64,000 nt of DNA from Podospora bellae-mahoneyi (Eukaryota; Ascomycota; Sordariomycetes; Sordariales; Podosporaceae): NCBI RefSeq assembly GCF_035222275.1, contig NC_085883.1, positions 2,790,001-2,854,000 of the forward strand, written 5' to 3'. Position 1 is the first letter of the stretch; each line of letters begins with the position of its first letter. Of the stretch, positions 45,298-57,100 are shown piece by piece. The notes beneath the pieces were generated by a model. That model was given only the letters and a program-made list of their open reading frames with translations, did no database searches and was not told the DNA's origin. The translations under genes and the position numbers were made by a program.

Positions 45298-47517
45298 ATT
45301 ATTTTGGGGCAAGGGTGCTCCCCTAGACAGCCTCAATTCGTGGATGCTGCCTCCTAAATCCGAAAGGCTGTGCACCGCAGGTTACGTTGCAGGTCCTCCC
45401 GAAGTGATAGCCCAACGGTCCTCCCCCCTCGGTGTCTTGGCCATGTGAATTAGGTAGTTGATGGTGTAGATGTCTTTTCATCAACACTACTATCCTTGCC
45501 GATTGAGCCGGCAAGTCGAGTTTCATAGGCAACCACATGACCTAATGTCGAGATATTTTGCTGATGCATCCCGCACCTTTAGTTTCTTTTTGGCAATGGC
45601 GTGTGCGGCATGAGTTCATCATCGGCGATGGTGTTGTGTTCCTCGAATCGATCGAGCAACATGGACCTTACCACCAACAAAAAGCTCGGGCTCCAAAGTT
45701 CGGTGAGACGGCTCTTGATGCAAGGTAAGCGGTATGTGCTACTGCTCTAGAGAGGCTGCATCTCCTACTGGTAGATGTCGAGATATCGACTGTCATGTCC
45801 AACTCATCCTAAAAAGCCCAACCACCGGTTCAGTCCCATGCAGGTCCAAGCCCAAGCTCCGATTGTGTCTCTGTTGAGTGCGGGGTCTGCGGGGCTTCTG
45901 AGGGGTAGGTCACCGCTCTGCGGAATGTTGAGTGGTGTGAAGTGTTTCGGGGGTCAATTATCTTTTGTGAATGTTTTAGTTGGTGATATCTGGGTGTAGG
46001 AAGCCCCTGGAATAGAGGATGGGTTTTCAGAAATTGGGCCCCCACGCACCGCCAGAAAGTTGATGGCGTGGTTTGCCACGACGCCAATTGACCGGGGTTT
46101 CCGACCGCACTTTTTTTCTGCATGTAACCCCACACGATGGGTGCTGCAGCTCCATCTACGGCAACGACGGCCACCGAGAGAATGGAGGGAAGAAGATGAA
46201 GCCGTACCAGAGGTCCGGCGTGGGCCGCATGTCTCGTATCTCAAGATAACGTGTTGCTGATCAGTTCAAAGCCAAGGCGGGTGTAAAATCCCTACTGGGT
46301 GTGTGACACGTCTGGACGAGCACGACGAGGTGCGTTTGGAGAGTGCCGGATGTTTGATGCTGTTGAGGGTGGGTTTTGATCGTCCAAGAGCTCCCAGGCT
46401 GGCCCTGGCACGCAGCCCTTGCCAGCCCTGTCGTCTATTTAACCTCCACTTACCTATTCTAGTTAGCGGTTGCAGCAAGCGTGGTTGAAACAACAGATGC
46501 TGTCGCAATCACTTGCCCTTTTGGAAAAGTGTCAGGACAGGCGACCTGTGACCGTCATCCGCGACCCTGACACCAGCGATTCCGCACTCTGGAGCACTGC
46601 ATGTTTCCCGAGAAATTACTGCTGGTCTTGTGACTGAATCCCAATCTTTGGGCCCACCAAATGTGCTCTCACCGCTCGAGGATCCCGCTCAGCAAATGCT
46701 CGGCCTCGAGGGGGTGGGTGGTTGCTGATTATCAGTTAGATGGTGGGCAGATAAATACCAGAGCACTGAACCACCAGAGTTGGAGGGGGACACAGACGCC
46801 AATCTCTAGCTTTTGTCCATTGTCCACCAAATCATCAGCCTCAACCGGTGAACGTCTCCAACCCAGGTACGTCCAGTGGATCTGCTACTCTAAGTTTTGC
46901 CGTTGTTGAAGACTTCGTCCAACCAACTGGTGCACTGGCGGGGCTTCCAAGTGGAGACGCACCACGTCAGGCTAAGGCCTCATCAACAATAACCTGGCAT
47001 CACGCTTCTCCTGGGAAAAATAGATGAGATGGTTGCTGGTCTAGAGGGTCTAGACGAACGTCCGCAGCATGCCGCTCTGTGCCGCTCCCCGCAAAAAGAC
47101 AATGCTGTGCCGCTTGTCCCTGTCTGTGGGAGGTGGGCGTGGTGGTGTGGTGGCATGTCGATATCAACCATCCATCTCTGAATCCTGGGAGAGGGCTACT
47201 GGCCGGTCGTTTCGCTGCGGAAAGACGCACGGAAACGTCGAGACCGGAAGCTTATTTTGCAGCGTTGCAGCATATACTTGGAACAGGCGCATAATCGGCA
47301 CTCGCGGTTGCGACTTTGCGTGGAGAATTTGTTGCTGATCCGCAAACAACCCTCTCAGAAGAACGATCTCGACTCGCCCCTCCGCCACCATCTTGGCCCC
47401 GCTCCCCTGACTGGTCCTTTGCCTCATCCGCCCTCCGGCCTTCCCTAGCTTCAGCCAGCACGTCACGCTCCTAGCAGAAAGACTTTTCCCCTGCTCCATC
47501 TTTCCCATCCCATTCAT

Positions 47518-47530
47518 CCTATAAATAACA
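47518..47530 (+). promoter_or_regulatory. TATA box of the dehydrogenase gene
   Basis: CCTATAAATAAC lies about 350 bp before the ATG at 47875, followed by a long CT-rich leader, the common layout of a strongly expressed fungal gene. Confidence 0.5.
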
Positions 47531-47874
47531 AGAGCCTGGCGGCCCCGTTCACGCTGTCAGGTCTTTGATTCACCAACGAGCAGTTTTGTGGTCGCTATTG
47601 AGGAGCCCAGGTACATTTAACGTACCTTGAACCCATCAGCAGAATCTCCTTCCCCCCCCAGCCTCTCCATTCACTTACACCCAACGACCCCTTTGTCTTC
47701 GTGTCAAGTGCTTCTGGCCGAACACTCAGCTCGTTCGTACCTTCGTTTATTTCGCTGAACCTTCGCTACCCACGTTCGCTCAAGCCACTTCTTGCTCTTG
47801 AGCATTTTTTGACTTTCTCACAAAGTCTACCATACACCCACCAAAATCAGCAACAACACCACAAATCAGCAAAA

Positions 47875-49029
47875 ATGGCTTCTGCTGTTCGTGCCGCCCG
47901 CATGGCTCCGCGCCTTTCGGTCCTCGTTCGGCCCGCTGTCGCTCGCACAACCCCTTCGGTCTGCCAGCGCGCCGCCTTCTCCGTCTCGGCCGGCCGCTTC
48001 AAGTCTGAGGTGATCAAGGAAACTGAGGTTCCCGTTTCTGTTTACAACCCCGACGCTAAGGGCGTCGCTTCTGGCAATGCCGACCATTTCAGCATCCCCG
48101 TCAAGCCTCGTCAGCGTGCTCCTGAGCCCGTCGTCGAGGAGGATGAGGAGGTTGTTCCCCTTGAGGAGAAGGTCTACTCTCAGCTCCCAAAGACGCTGCA
48201 GAAGATGAGCGTCCACGGCAAGGTCATCATCATCACTGGGTATGTTTAACTTGCACAACTTCGAACGATGGAAGTCTTAAATTACTAACAAGAAATTAGT
48301 GGTGCTCGTGGTCTTGGAAACTATATGGCCCGTGCCTGCGCTGAAGCTGGTGCCAAGGCCATTGCCATCTTCGATGCCAACCAAGAGCTCGGTGACGAGT
48401 CTGCTGCCGAGCTTCACCAGAAGACCGGCCTGCCCGTCTCCTTCTTCAAGGTTGATGTCCGTGACGGACATGCCATTGATGCCGCCGTCAAGAACGTCGT
48501 CGATCTCTACGGAACCCCTGACGTCTTGGTCAACTCTGCTGGTATCGCCGATTCCAACATTCCCGCCGAGACCTACGACCCAGCCATGTTCCGCCGTCTT
48601 ATCGACATCAACCTGACTGGTTCCTTCCTCATGTCCCAGTCGGTCGGTCGTGCCATGATGGCTGCTGGCAAGCCCGGTTCCATCATCCTCGTCGCCTCTA
48701 TGTCCGGCTCCATCGTCAACTACCCACAGGAACAGTCCTGCTACAACGCCTCCAAGGCTGGTGTCATCCAGCTCGGCAAGTCCCTCGCTGCTGAGTGGGC
48801 CAAGTACCAGATCCGTGTCAACTGCATCTCACCCGGCTACATGGACACGGCCCTCAACAAGGTTCCCGCTCTCGACGCCCAAAAGAAGATCTGGAAGTCG
48901 TTGACTCCCCAGGACCGCCTCGGAAACGTGGATGACCTCAACGGTCTCTGCGTGTTCCTCGCCTCTGACGCCTCCGGTTTTATGACCGGGTCCAACGTCA
49001 TCATTGACGGTGGCTACAGTCTCTACTAA
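47875..49029 (+). CDS. Mitochondrial short-chain dehydrogenase, arabinitol/sorbose type
   Basis: A Rossmann-fold oxidoreductase, likely acting on a polyol or ketose; the sequence is closest in character to fungal D-arabinitol 2-dehydrogenase and sorbose reductase. Two exons (47875-48239 and 48300-49029) join in frame (GG|T) across a 60-nt intron containing TTACTAAC, giving 364 residues. The first 42 residues (MASAVRAARMAPRLSVLVRP, ending FSVSAGRF) are a typical mitochondrial presequence. About 70 residues of Pro/Glu-rich linker precede the SDR domain (from about 110). Motifs: TGGARGLGN for the dinucleotide, NSAG (Asn200), active-site Ser about 257, Tyr270 and Lys274 in YNASK. Asp after the second strand (AIFDAN) favours NAD over NADP. 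C-terminus GGYSLY is usual for the family. Codons are strongly C-biased, pointing to high expression. The exact substrate is not determined by the sequence. Confidence 0.88.
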
Positions 49030-51132
49030 GTTTATGATACGACAAGAAATAATTTGCTGCTTTTATCGGCTTCGGGATACCCTATAGACGGTTTTGGCTT
49101 TTTTTATGTGTTCCTCATGGGCAGCAGCAGCAAAAAATAGTGGATTCTGACAATGGCATGGGTGGACGGATGGATGGTGATTATGGGGTTTTTATCTTCA
49201 TGAGCGATGGGATTTTGTTTACTTTGGGGGCGTACAGCGATGATATATTTGTTGTTTTTTTTCATGGGGGTCTTTTTTTCTCTTTCTCACGATATGGGTG
49301 CAAACATAAAAAGAATCGGGGGCTCATTTTTCACTGGATTCGTCTCTCTTTTTTTTTTTTTTTTAGATTCCGGGGTATGGGGAATCCTCAATAACGACTT
49401 AAGGTTTTAGGCTCGTTACCTAGCAAAATCGGATATCGCAAACAAAAGACTAATTAATATGAATATGGATTTATTTCCAGAATTTTTTTGGGGTTTGCTC
49501 GTGATGTGGTGTCGAGATTTGTTCTGGCCAATGTGCTGGCTTTTATTTCCCACGTGGTGGTTGGTGTGGTAGGTCTTTGTCTTGGTTTGTTCTAGCGAGC
49601 TTCGAGACTGATGGGAGGGAGAGACGCACGCGTGTATGGGTCTAGAAGATCTCTGAAAAGCTTGACAAAGAATGGGAGCTAGATTCGGGAGTTGCCGAGG
49701 TTCTTTTTCATTATCAATGATATATGCTTCTTAGTTGATTTAGCAAGAGGTTCTGGACTGGGAGACGGACCGTGGAGGAAGGGTGGTGGAGGGTTTAAAA
49801 TGTGTTGTGTGTGTGTAACAACATTTCGCAAATACGAGAGATTTGTTAGACTTGATCTGATCATTCACAGTAGCCCTTTGTGACGACTGGAACAGACAAT
49901 TGTTTGGTTTTGTCGAATTGATGGCTTGGCTTTGCTCCTTCTTTATCGGTATTCCACCCCCTGAATAGAAGCCATAGCCAAGGCATATAGGCATATATCT
50001 CCATCTCATCCAAACTACCCACCCACCCACCACTGCAAATCACATGCTCATGCCAAAGTCAGGTAGCACAAAACTCCATTTGTTGCTGTTTGCGCCTTTT
50101 ATGTGAATGATCGTTGGTTGGTAGGCCGATTCACAGGGTTGCTTCGAGCCCCCCACGTCCGCTCTTCACTCATTGCTGTTGGGCATCACCGCCTCATCAC
50201 TAGGTAGTTATACCATTTTGCTACCTACCACCGTATTTAGTTTCATCAACTGATACCTTTTACAACCGCAGGGATAGAAAAAAATCTCATAGTTAAAAGT
50301 TAGAAAGAGATTCAGTTCTCTCCCCTACTCAATTTCATACCAAACAGGAGAGGAAGCCCTAACGTGCATTTCATGCAGCTCAATCAGCTCTTGCTTCAAC
50401 AAATCCCAACCATCCATTCCATGCCATAGATATATATACACAAAAACGCCCACCGACATAAGAAACGCAAGCACTGTAGGTGCCTCAAGCATGATCATAA
50501 TTTTTCGATTGGTGTAACACCGTCCTTCCCCCGCCCAAACCCCAAGCATGGCCCCCCATTCCCTTCTTACAAAACATCATCGAAAAGACCTCGCCAACTC
50601 CCCTTAACCTCTCACCAAAGCCCCTCACGATCAAAGTCAAAAAGTAAAAAGAAGCATCTGATAAAACTGGCCTTTTGTAAAATTTAAGCAAAACATATCC
50701 CTCTGCTTTGCCTTTCATCCTTCGTCCAAAAACCAGCTATAGCACTATCTCCCCCAACCAAAACTGCCAACCAAACTCCCTTGCAAAAGCCCCACTAAAC
50801 AACAGCCCAAGTAGAAAGCCAAAAAAAAAAAAAACCGCTAAATTTGAATAGTATGATATGTCTTTTTCCTCAAGACACAAAAGATCATAGTAAGTAAATA
50901 AATCCCACCACTTCCCCCACGCCCCAACCCCCAACCCCCCATCCACCCTGTTTAGATCCAACCAAAACATCACAAGTACATTTCAGTACAACATAGTAGT
51001 AAGTAATAGTAAGAGAAAAAACAAACAAACAACTCGCTCGGTGGAAAACAGTGTCTGTCTGGCTCCGCTTAGCCATGTGATGATGTCTGTGTGATCCGGT
51101 AAAAAGAAAATCCCACATCAGAGATAAATCAT
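49030..51132. other. Convergent 3' flanks, 2.1 kb without a gene
   Basis: Between the dehydrogenase and PAK kinase stops. T-rich then A-rich homopolymer tracts (for example 49351-49366 and 50820-50834) generate spurious hydrophobic frames. No coding or RNA-gene signal. Confidence 0.45.
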
Positions 51133-54100
51133 TCATTGCCCCTTCCGGGCCTTCTCCTGAGCCCTCGCTTCCCTCGCCGCCCTCACCAACGGCGCCAGGG
51201 AAGATAGCTCAACGCATGTCTTCATGAAGTCGTGCTATCATCACAAAGTGTCAGCGTCACAGTCTCCCAAAACAGTCGGAAAACAACCACCCCCATCAAA
51301 AGTACAAAAGAACAAGCGGGGAAGAAATAAAAGACTCACCCTCAACAGATCATGCGCGCTCGCCCTCTTCTCCGGATCCACCTTGAGCGCAAAGTACAAG
51401 AAATCCCTAAACACGGGCGACAGATCCTGCTCGTTCTTGATGGTGGGCGTCCCGTTGGTAGCGATCAGCCACAGCGCCCTCAGCGGCGACTCAGTCAGGT
51501 ACGGCGGCTCCCCCTCAATCATCTCGATGGCCATGATGCCCAAGCTCCAAATGTCGACTTTGCGCCCGTACTCCTTTCGCGTAACCACCTCTGGCGCCAT
51601 CCAATAGGGGGTTCCCACCATGGTCGTACGCTTGTTTTGCGCCTCGTTGATGGTGGCGCAGAAGCCAAAGTCGGCTGTTGATTTTGGTTAGCCCAAGAAC
51701 CCAAGAGTACCCAGGTAATTGTGAGGTTACATACTGAGTTTGATATTACCCTCCATGCTCAACAAAATGTTGTCGCTCTTGATGTCCCGATGAATCACAC
51801 CCTTGGAATGCAAATGCTGCAATCCCCTGAGTGTCTCCCTGCACACGCTCGCAATCTGCCCCTCGGTCATAATGTTGAACGTCACCACGTCCGTCAAGCT
51901 GCCGCCTTCCATAAACTCCATCACCACCCACAACTCACCCGCACAGAGATAACTGTCGATAAAGTTGACGATATTTGGATGCGAGGATTCCTTCATGACC
52001 AGGATTTCGTTGATGATCAAGTCCTTCTTGGGTTGTTGCTCCAGGTTCATCTGCTTGATCGCCACCAGCCTGTTAGACCCTCGCTCATGTCCAGTAAACA
52101 CTCCGCCGGAGGCACCCTGGCCGATCTTGGTAAACCCGCGGTAAACTTCCCGCGGGTCGCCCTCGGAGCATATCCTCTTGAGGGCAGCGACCACGTCAAC
52201 TCCGTTAGACTGTCGTGGTCGGTGCCGTGGGCGGGTTGAGTTGGCTTGTGCGACTTGCTGTTGGGATTGTGGTACACGACCCGCTTGCTCGGCTTGTCGG
52301 AGATGGGGGTGTTGGGAGGATGGCGGAGTGGGCTGTTGGTGTTGTTGTCGCTTGCTGGTCGCCCGACCCAACTGGCCCGTCATGGCCGCTTGGGCTTGTG
52401 CCATGGCTTGCTCTTGTTGTTGCTGCATCAGCTGCTGCTGGTAGATGGCTGCTTGGCTGGGGGTGGTGACAGCCGTTGTAGCTTGTGATGACGACGGCAG
52501 GTAAGGGGAGGTGCCGTTCGCTCGCGAGTTTGATCTGGACCGGAGCTCCTCTGGCAACATTGGGATGTTGTCCTTTGGTGGGAGATATGGTGTGGCACCA
52601 TCTTCTCCTGGATGTGGCATGCCAATTCCGGAGTCCTTTGCTGGATATCCAGGCTGCTGCTGCGTCCTCGAGGGGAGACTGGTTGGTGGTTTTGGCGCCG
52701 GTCGGCTAGGCATAAGGTTGGCATCTTTGACTGGAGGAGCAGGCCCCTTGGGGACCGGAGGGGGTGCGCGAGGGTTCTCGAAACTGCCTTCGTGGGTGAC
52801 AGTTGGGAATCTCGGACTTGCAGGAGGGCTTATCAAAGGCGACATCGATGTGTACCCAGAAGTGAGCACACTTGGAGAGGGAAGGGTCGAAGCCGCCGAA
52901 GAGGGTGTGCTCCCAGATAGTCCCCGGTAATCGTTTGCTCGCGCATCGTGAAACTTCTCTAGTTGTACGTCTTCCTGGGGCTTTTCAGTAGTCTCCTTGT
53001 AAAATGTCAAAACATCGACAAGTATCTGGGGGTGTTCTCGTGTGTCCTTCTCCGTGATGCCGCTCTCGTTGATTAATCGCTGCCACTCTTTTGGCAAGCC
53101 CTGTCAGTAAATAAGGGTTAGCCCAGTCGTTTGAAAGCTACGGAGAAAGCTAAAAAGGAGGCTACGAACAGTAAATTGACCCGTCGTGCTGTCATAACCA
53201 ACATGGGTGACATGCACTGGGTTTTCTGGCGCCGAGATCAATGGCTTCTTTGGCGAGCCGACCAGACTGTTCATGAAGCCTGAGAAGCCCGACTTTTTCC
53301 TCAAGACACTGGGCATCTTGGTCTCCTTCGTCTCGTCTGAATACCTCTTCGGCCCGGTCGAGCTCTCCGTCTTTGACGAGCCGCTGGCCTTCTCATTAAG
53401 AGACGATGCCTCTGTGGCGGAGAAGCTCGCCGATTGGCGGAGGGGGGGAGGTGAGTTGCCCATGACTCGGGCGTCCGAATTGGCTTGCGACAAGGCGTGA
53501 GGAGTTGATCGCGGCGGGGATGTGTTACGCTTGGCGGTGTTATTGTGGAAGTGGTGGTGGTGCGAGGTGGTTGTGCTTGTTGCGACGGGTGTGGTGTGAT
53601 GCGTGGGTGACTTCGTCGCTTCAATGCGATTGAGAATGGCAGTGCCGTCAAAGGGAGCGCCAATTAGCTCGTCCGAGGTCTTGGTGCTGAGGGGTCGATG
53701 TTGAGCGCGGGGGGCAGTGGACGATGATCTGGACAGCGACAACTTTGGCGGCTTTGGTGCAGGTGCCGTAGAGTCGCGGGCGGGAAGGATGGGCGCGGTA
53801 TGCGATCGGTTTGCTGGGGAGAGGGCCGACGAGGGTGCCGGTGGTGCAGCGGGGATGCGTGGCGAGGTGGTCTTGTTGTAGGCCTGCTTCTGCTTGTCGG
53901 ACGCGTTTGGATGCTGGAGGTGCTTTGGGGCGGCGGGACTACTTCTGGCTAGGGGGGCGCTTGGGGCCCGCTTCAAGCTCGTCGAGCTTCGTTTGCTCCC
54001 TAAAGATTGGGCGTCAACTCCACGACCATCGACACTGACACTGACGCTACTGTAGACGCTGGAGGGATGATGGTGGTTCGGCGGGGGCTTCTTGGTGAGC

Positions 54101-54156
54101 CTGCGACGGTGTGAACTGCCGTTGCCGTTGAAAGAAGAAGTCTTGGGACTGTCCAT
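51133..54156 (-). CDS. ste20: Ste20-like PAK protein kinase (CRIB plus kinase)
   Basis: A p21-activated kinase controlled by Cdc42/Rac, acting in polarity and MAP-kinase signalling at the cell cortex. Four exons (54156-53170, 53100-51735, 51674-51340, 51234-51133) give about 929 residues. Residues 1-300 are disordered and Ser/Pro-rich. The CRIB/PBD begins at about 307 ([20 protein letters not shown]) and continues over an exon junction into [17 protein letters not shown] long Pro/Gln-rich linker includes RPAPKPP, a possible SH3 ligand. Kinase domain about 650-905: [14 protein letters not shown] (Lys678), HRDIKSDN (Asp768), DFG (786-788, split by the second intron), [10 protein letters not shown]-terminus ends [13 protein letters not shown] plus a charged tail. 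No PH domain, which separates it from Cla4. The first intron uses a weak GTTCGT donor, but the frame and the CRIB sequence demand it. Confidence 0.92.
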
Positions 54157-57100
54157 CTCTCTCTGCCAGTTGCTCCCGGTCTCCCGTCTCAAGACAGACT
54201 CACGGCACAAAGGAGGGCTGGGACTGGGACACGGGCGGATGGGGAGGCAGCATTAAACAATCAGATAATAATAATACTTAGCAATAATAGGGAGAGAAGA
54301 AACCATGGAAACGTACAAATACTATATGAGGTGACTCCAGGGGGGAGGGGGGGCAGTCACAGTAATTGAGGTACGGAGCGAGGGTAGCAGAGTGCAAAAT
54401 TGCGTTTTGGCCTCTCGTTTTTTCGTTGTCGTCCTCCTCGCCTTCTGCTTGGCTGTGCTTCAGTTCAGTCCTTGTACATGCTGCTACAGAGAAGACCTTG
54501 GCTTCCCACGGGCCATCGTGGTGGCATTTGGCGGAGACGCAGCGCGATTGAGACTGCCGGACACAGTGCGAGCCAGACGCAACGTCGGCGGCAAAGGGAA
54601 CGAACGGAGAGGAGGGGCAGCGGGCAAGACGACGAGATCCAGCCAGGGGAACAGGGGACCTTGTCAGAACGGACACCGGACTAACCCTCCCGGGCCACCG
54701 TTTTCTAGAACTCAGGCGGACGACAAGGTGGTGACAGGACGACAGCAGTCACAAGCTCCCGCGCGTTAAAAAAAATGAAAAATATGGGATGGCAGGCAGG
54801 TTGCTACGAGCAGCGCATGAACCTCCAAGCAGCAATCAGGCGCGAGAGGCTGCCGCACTATCGGTTGTTGCTCTCCTCTAGTCAAATCATTGCTCTACTT
54901 GTGAGGTCTGGCGTGACCCTTATCCAAAGTCAGGATACCCCTCAGTCACAGCTCCTGTTTCCTAGGGCGCCTTAATGCCTCGTAACCAGCCACCAAGCTC
55001 TCAAGGCTTGTGACAAAGCCTTGTCGATTCGGACCGTGCTTGCATGAGTTTAAAATGGCAGGATGATGGGTTTGGAGCAAACATGTCCTGCTTCTGGGTC
55101 TGAGCGGGACACGAGAGTGGGGAGATCGGCTTTGAAGGGGCACAGTGGGAATTCGACTGATCGATAACCCTGATGATGGGGGGGCATGGAGAAGAAGCAT
55201 GCGAGCCAGTTGAGTTCAACACCCACAGTTCAGCTTGATTTCACGGAGGGCGATACATAAAGAGATAAAGGTAGTGGTGTAGAGATAGGATTATCAGGTT
55301 TGTGTGGTGGTTGGAACCGCTGGCGAGGTTTCCTTGAATTGTGCCCAGCAAAGTGGCAGGAAAACCGTTGGAAATGACCGCCGATCGACAAGGGTCGCCT
55401 AGGAGGGTCCCATTTTGACCCCACACCAGCCTACCCGACCATCAGGGTTCGCCCGTGCTTTTGCTCTCCGTTTCAAAACTACCCAGCAACATCCAGCTGC
55501 CCATCATCATGCTCGAAGCTGCATGGAATCACGATGCCATGGGCGGTTCCGCCGGCAGGGCATCATATCTAAGGTTGCTCCCGAGGAACCCTTCCTCTCT
55601 CGTGCAGAAACCTGCACATGGGGCGCTGTACATACATCGACCCCGTACCTCTGTCTTGCCACACTTTCTCGATTATTCTGTTGCATGTCAGCGAACACCG
55701 AAGTCTCCGAGATATCTGGGTCAACCGCATGGTTTTCATTGTTTTCTCAACATGCTGACGGGGGCTCGGGCAGCACTTGGGCACCGCTATGATAGAGAAA
55801 AGAATAGGTAGTGACATGACAGGCTAGATGTTAGGATGCTTGGTGTCAGACCAGACAGATGCCAGTAACCATCCTAAAATGCATCACATCGACGGGTGAT
55901 AGACCCCGCAGCAAGCCGTCGATCATAAACGGCTGATTTAAAATCTTAGGGGGGCGCAATGGCATATCACGACATCAATTATCAAGGAGACAGCTCTGTT
56001 AGGAAGTAGGAAGCTGTATCAAACCCTAACCCTTCCGCAACTATTTGACGCTTTACACTTGGCTTTATCAAGAAGAATATTCCTTATCCTTCAACACAAC
56101 TGTCTCTGCAAAGAGTGGTGATTGTCTGAAGATCCTATCAATGAACGTTAGATATCATTGGGCTCGTTATCAGTATCATGGCATCTCTATTTTGATCAAC
56201 TCCTGGTAGCCATTCCTAGTCAGACACGCGGCCAAAACTTCTGTATTCTGTCGGTGTTAACTAGGATCTGTTATAGGTCGCACTGCCACCGCCCATAATA
56301 TAACAGCAACGGCGACTACCTGCTGTCACCTACATCCACCTGCTACCATGGCCATGAGCCCCCAACTTCCCCAATCGCCTGTCAACGGAACGGCTGCTGC
56401 AGCAGGTACGCAGCCAATGCACCAGCCCTCGTCACTCCGTGTCTGTTTTTGGAACCGTGGAGGAAGAGAGCCGGCACATTTTCGTACTGTACCAGTTTGT
56501 ACACTGTGTCGTTGGAGCAAGCCTACAGTGGACAGACCTTCCAGAACATCAACGGAAGCCAGCGAGATTGGGCAGCATATGGGAATAACGGGCAGCTGCA
56601 CCACGGAAGAAAACGACGAATCGCTCTCCCCGGAGATAGGCTTCGAGAACCCGAGACATCGACTTCACTACGAAACAACAAGATCTGAGCTGACTTTGCA
56701 CGCTTCAACTCCATCCTCTGTTCTTTGGTGTTCAACAGCAGTCTATGTCACTGTTTCTGGCCCGTGAAAAACTGCCTTCATACGTTGATGGACTTGCCAA
56801 TATGCTTCTCTTTTGACTAACCCATATGTCCCTCTCATCTAGCTAAATAATCACGAGTTCAACTCACACGCGGCCATCCAGACCATCATGAAACGCATGT
56901 TCCGAGTCTCAGTCACTGACAAGCTACCTGAATGAGACCAATGGATTATAGACACGGACTTGGCCTCATGAGGAGAGGCCTTCCCCGGAATGACCCGACT
57001 GGACAGATATACGCCGTTATGCGATGAGGGGAGATGACGATACCGGGGTTAACAACGCTGTGTTCACATCCCCTTCTCCTTCTTATTAGCTGCTCGGCAC

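Larger units (their letters stand above)
43089..47874. other. 4.8-kb region without a recognised gene
   Basis: After the rsc9 stop comes a TG microsatellite (43110-43143). From 43.6 to 47.4 kb short open frames occur on both strands; none has a motif or convincing splice pairs (best: 43622-44014, +, 130 codons). A 90-bp palindrome lies at 45208-45297. The final 350 bp are the promoter and leader of the dehydrogenase. Confidence 0.4.
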
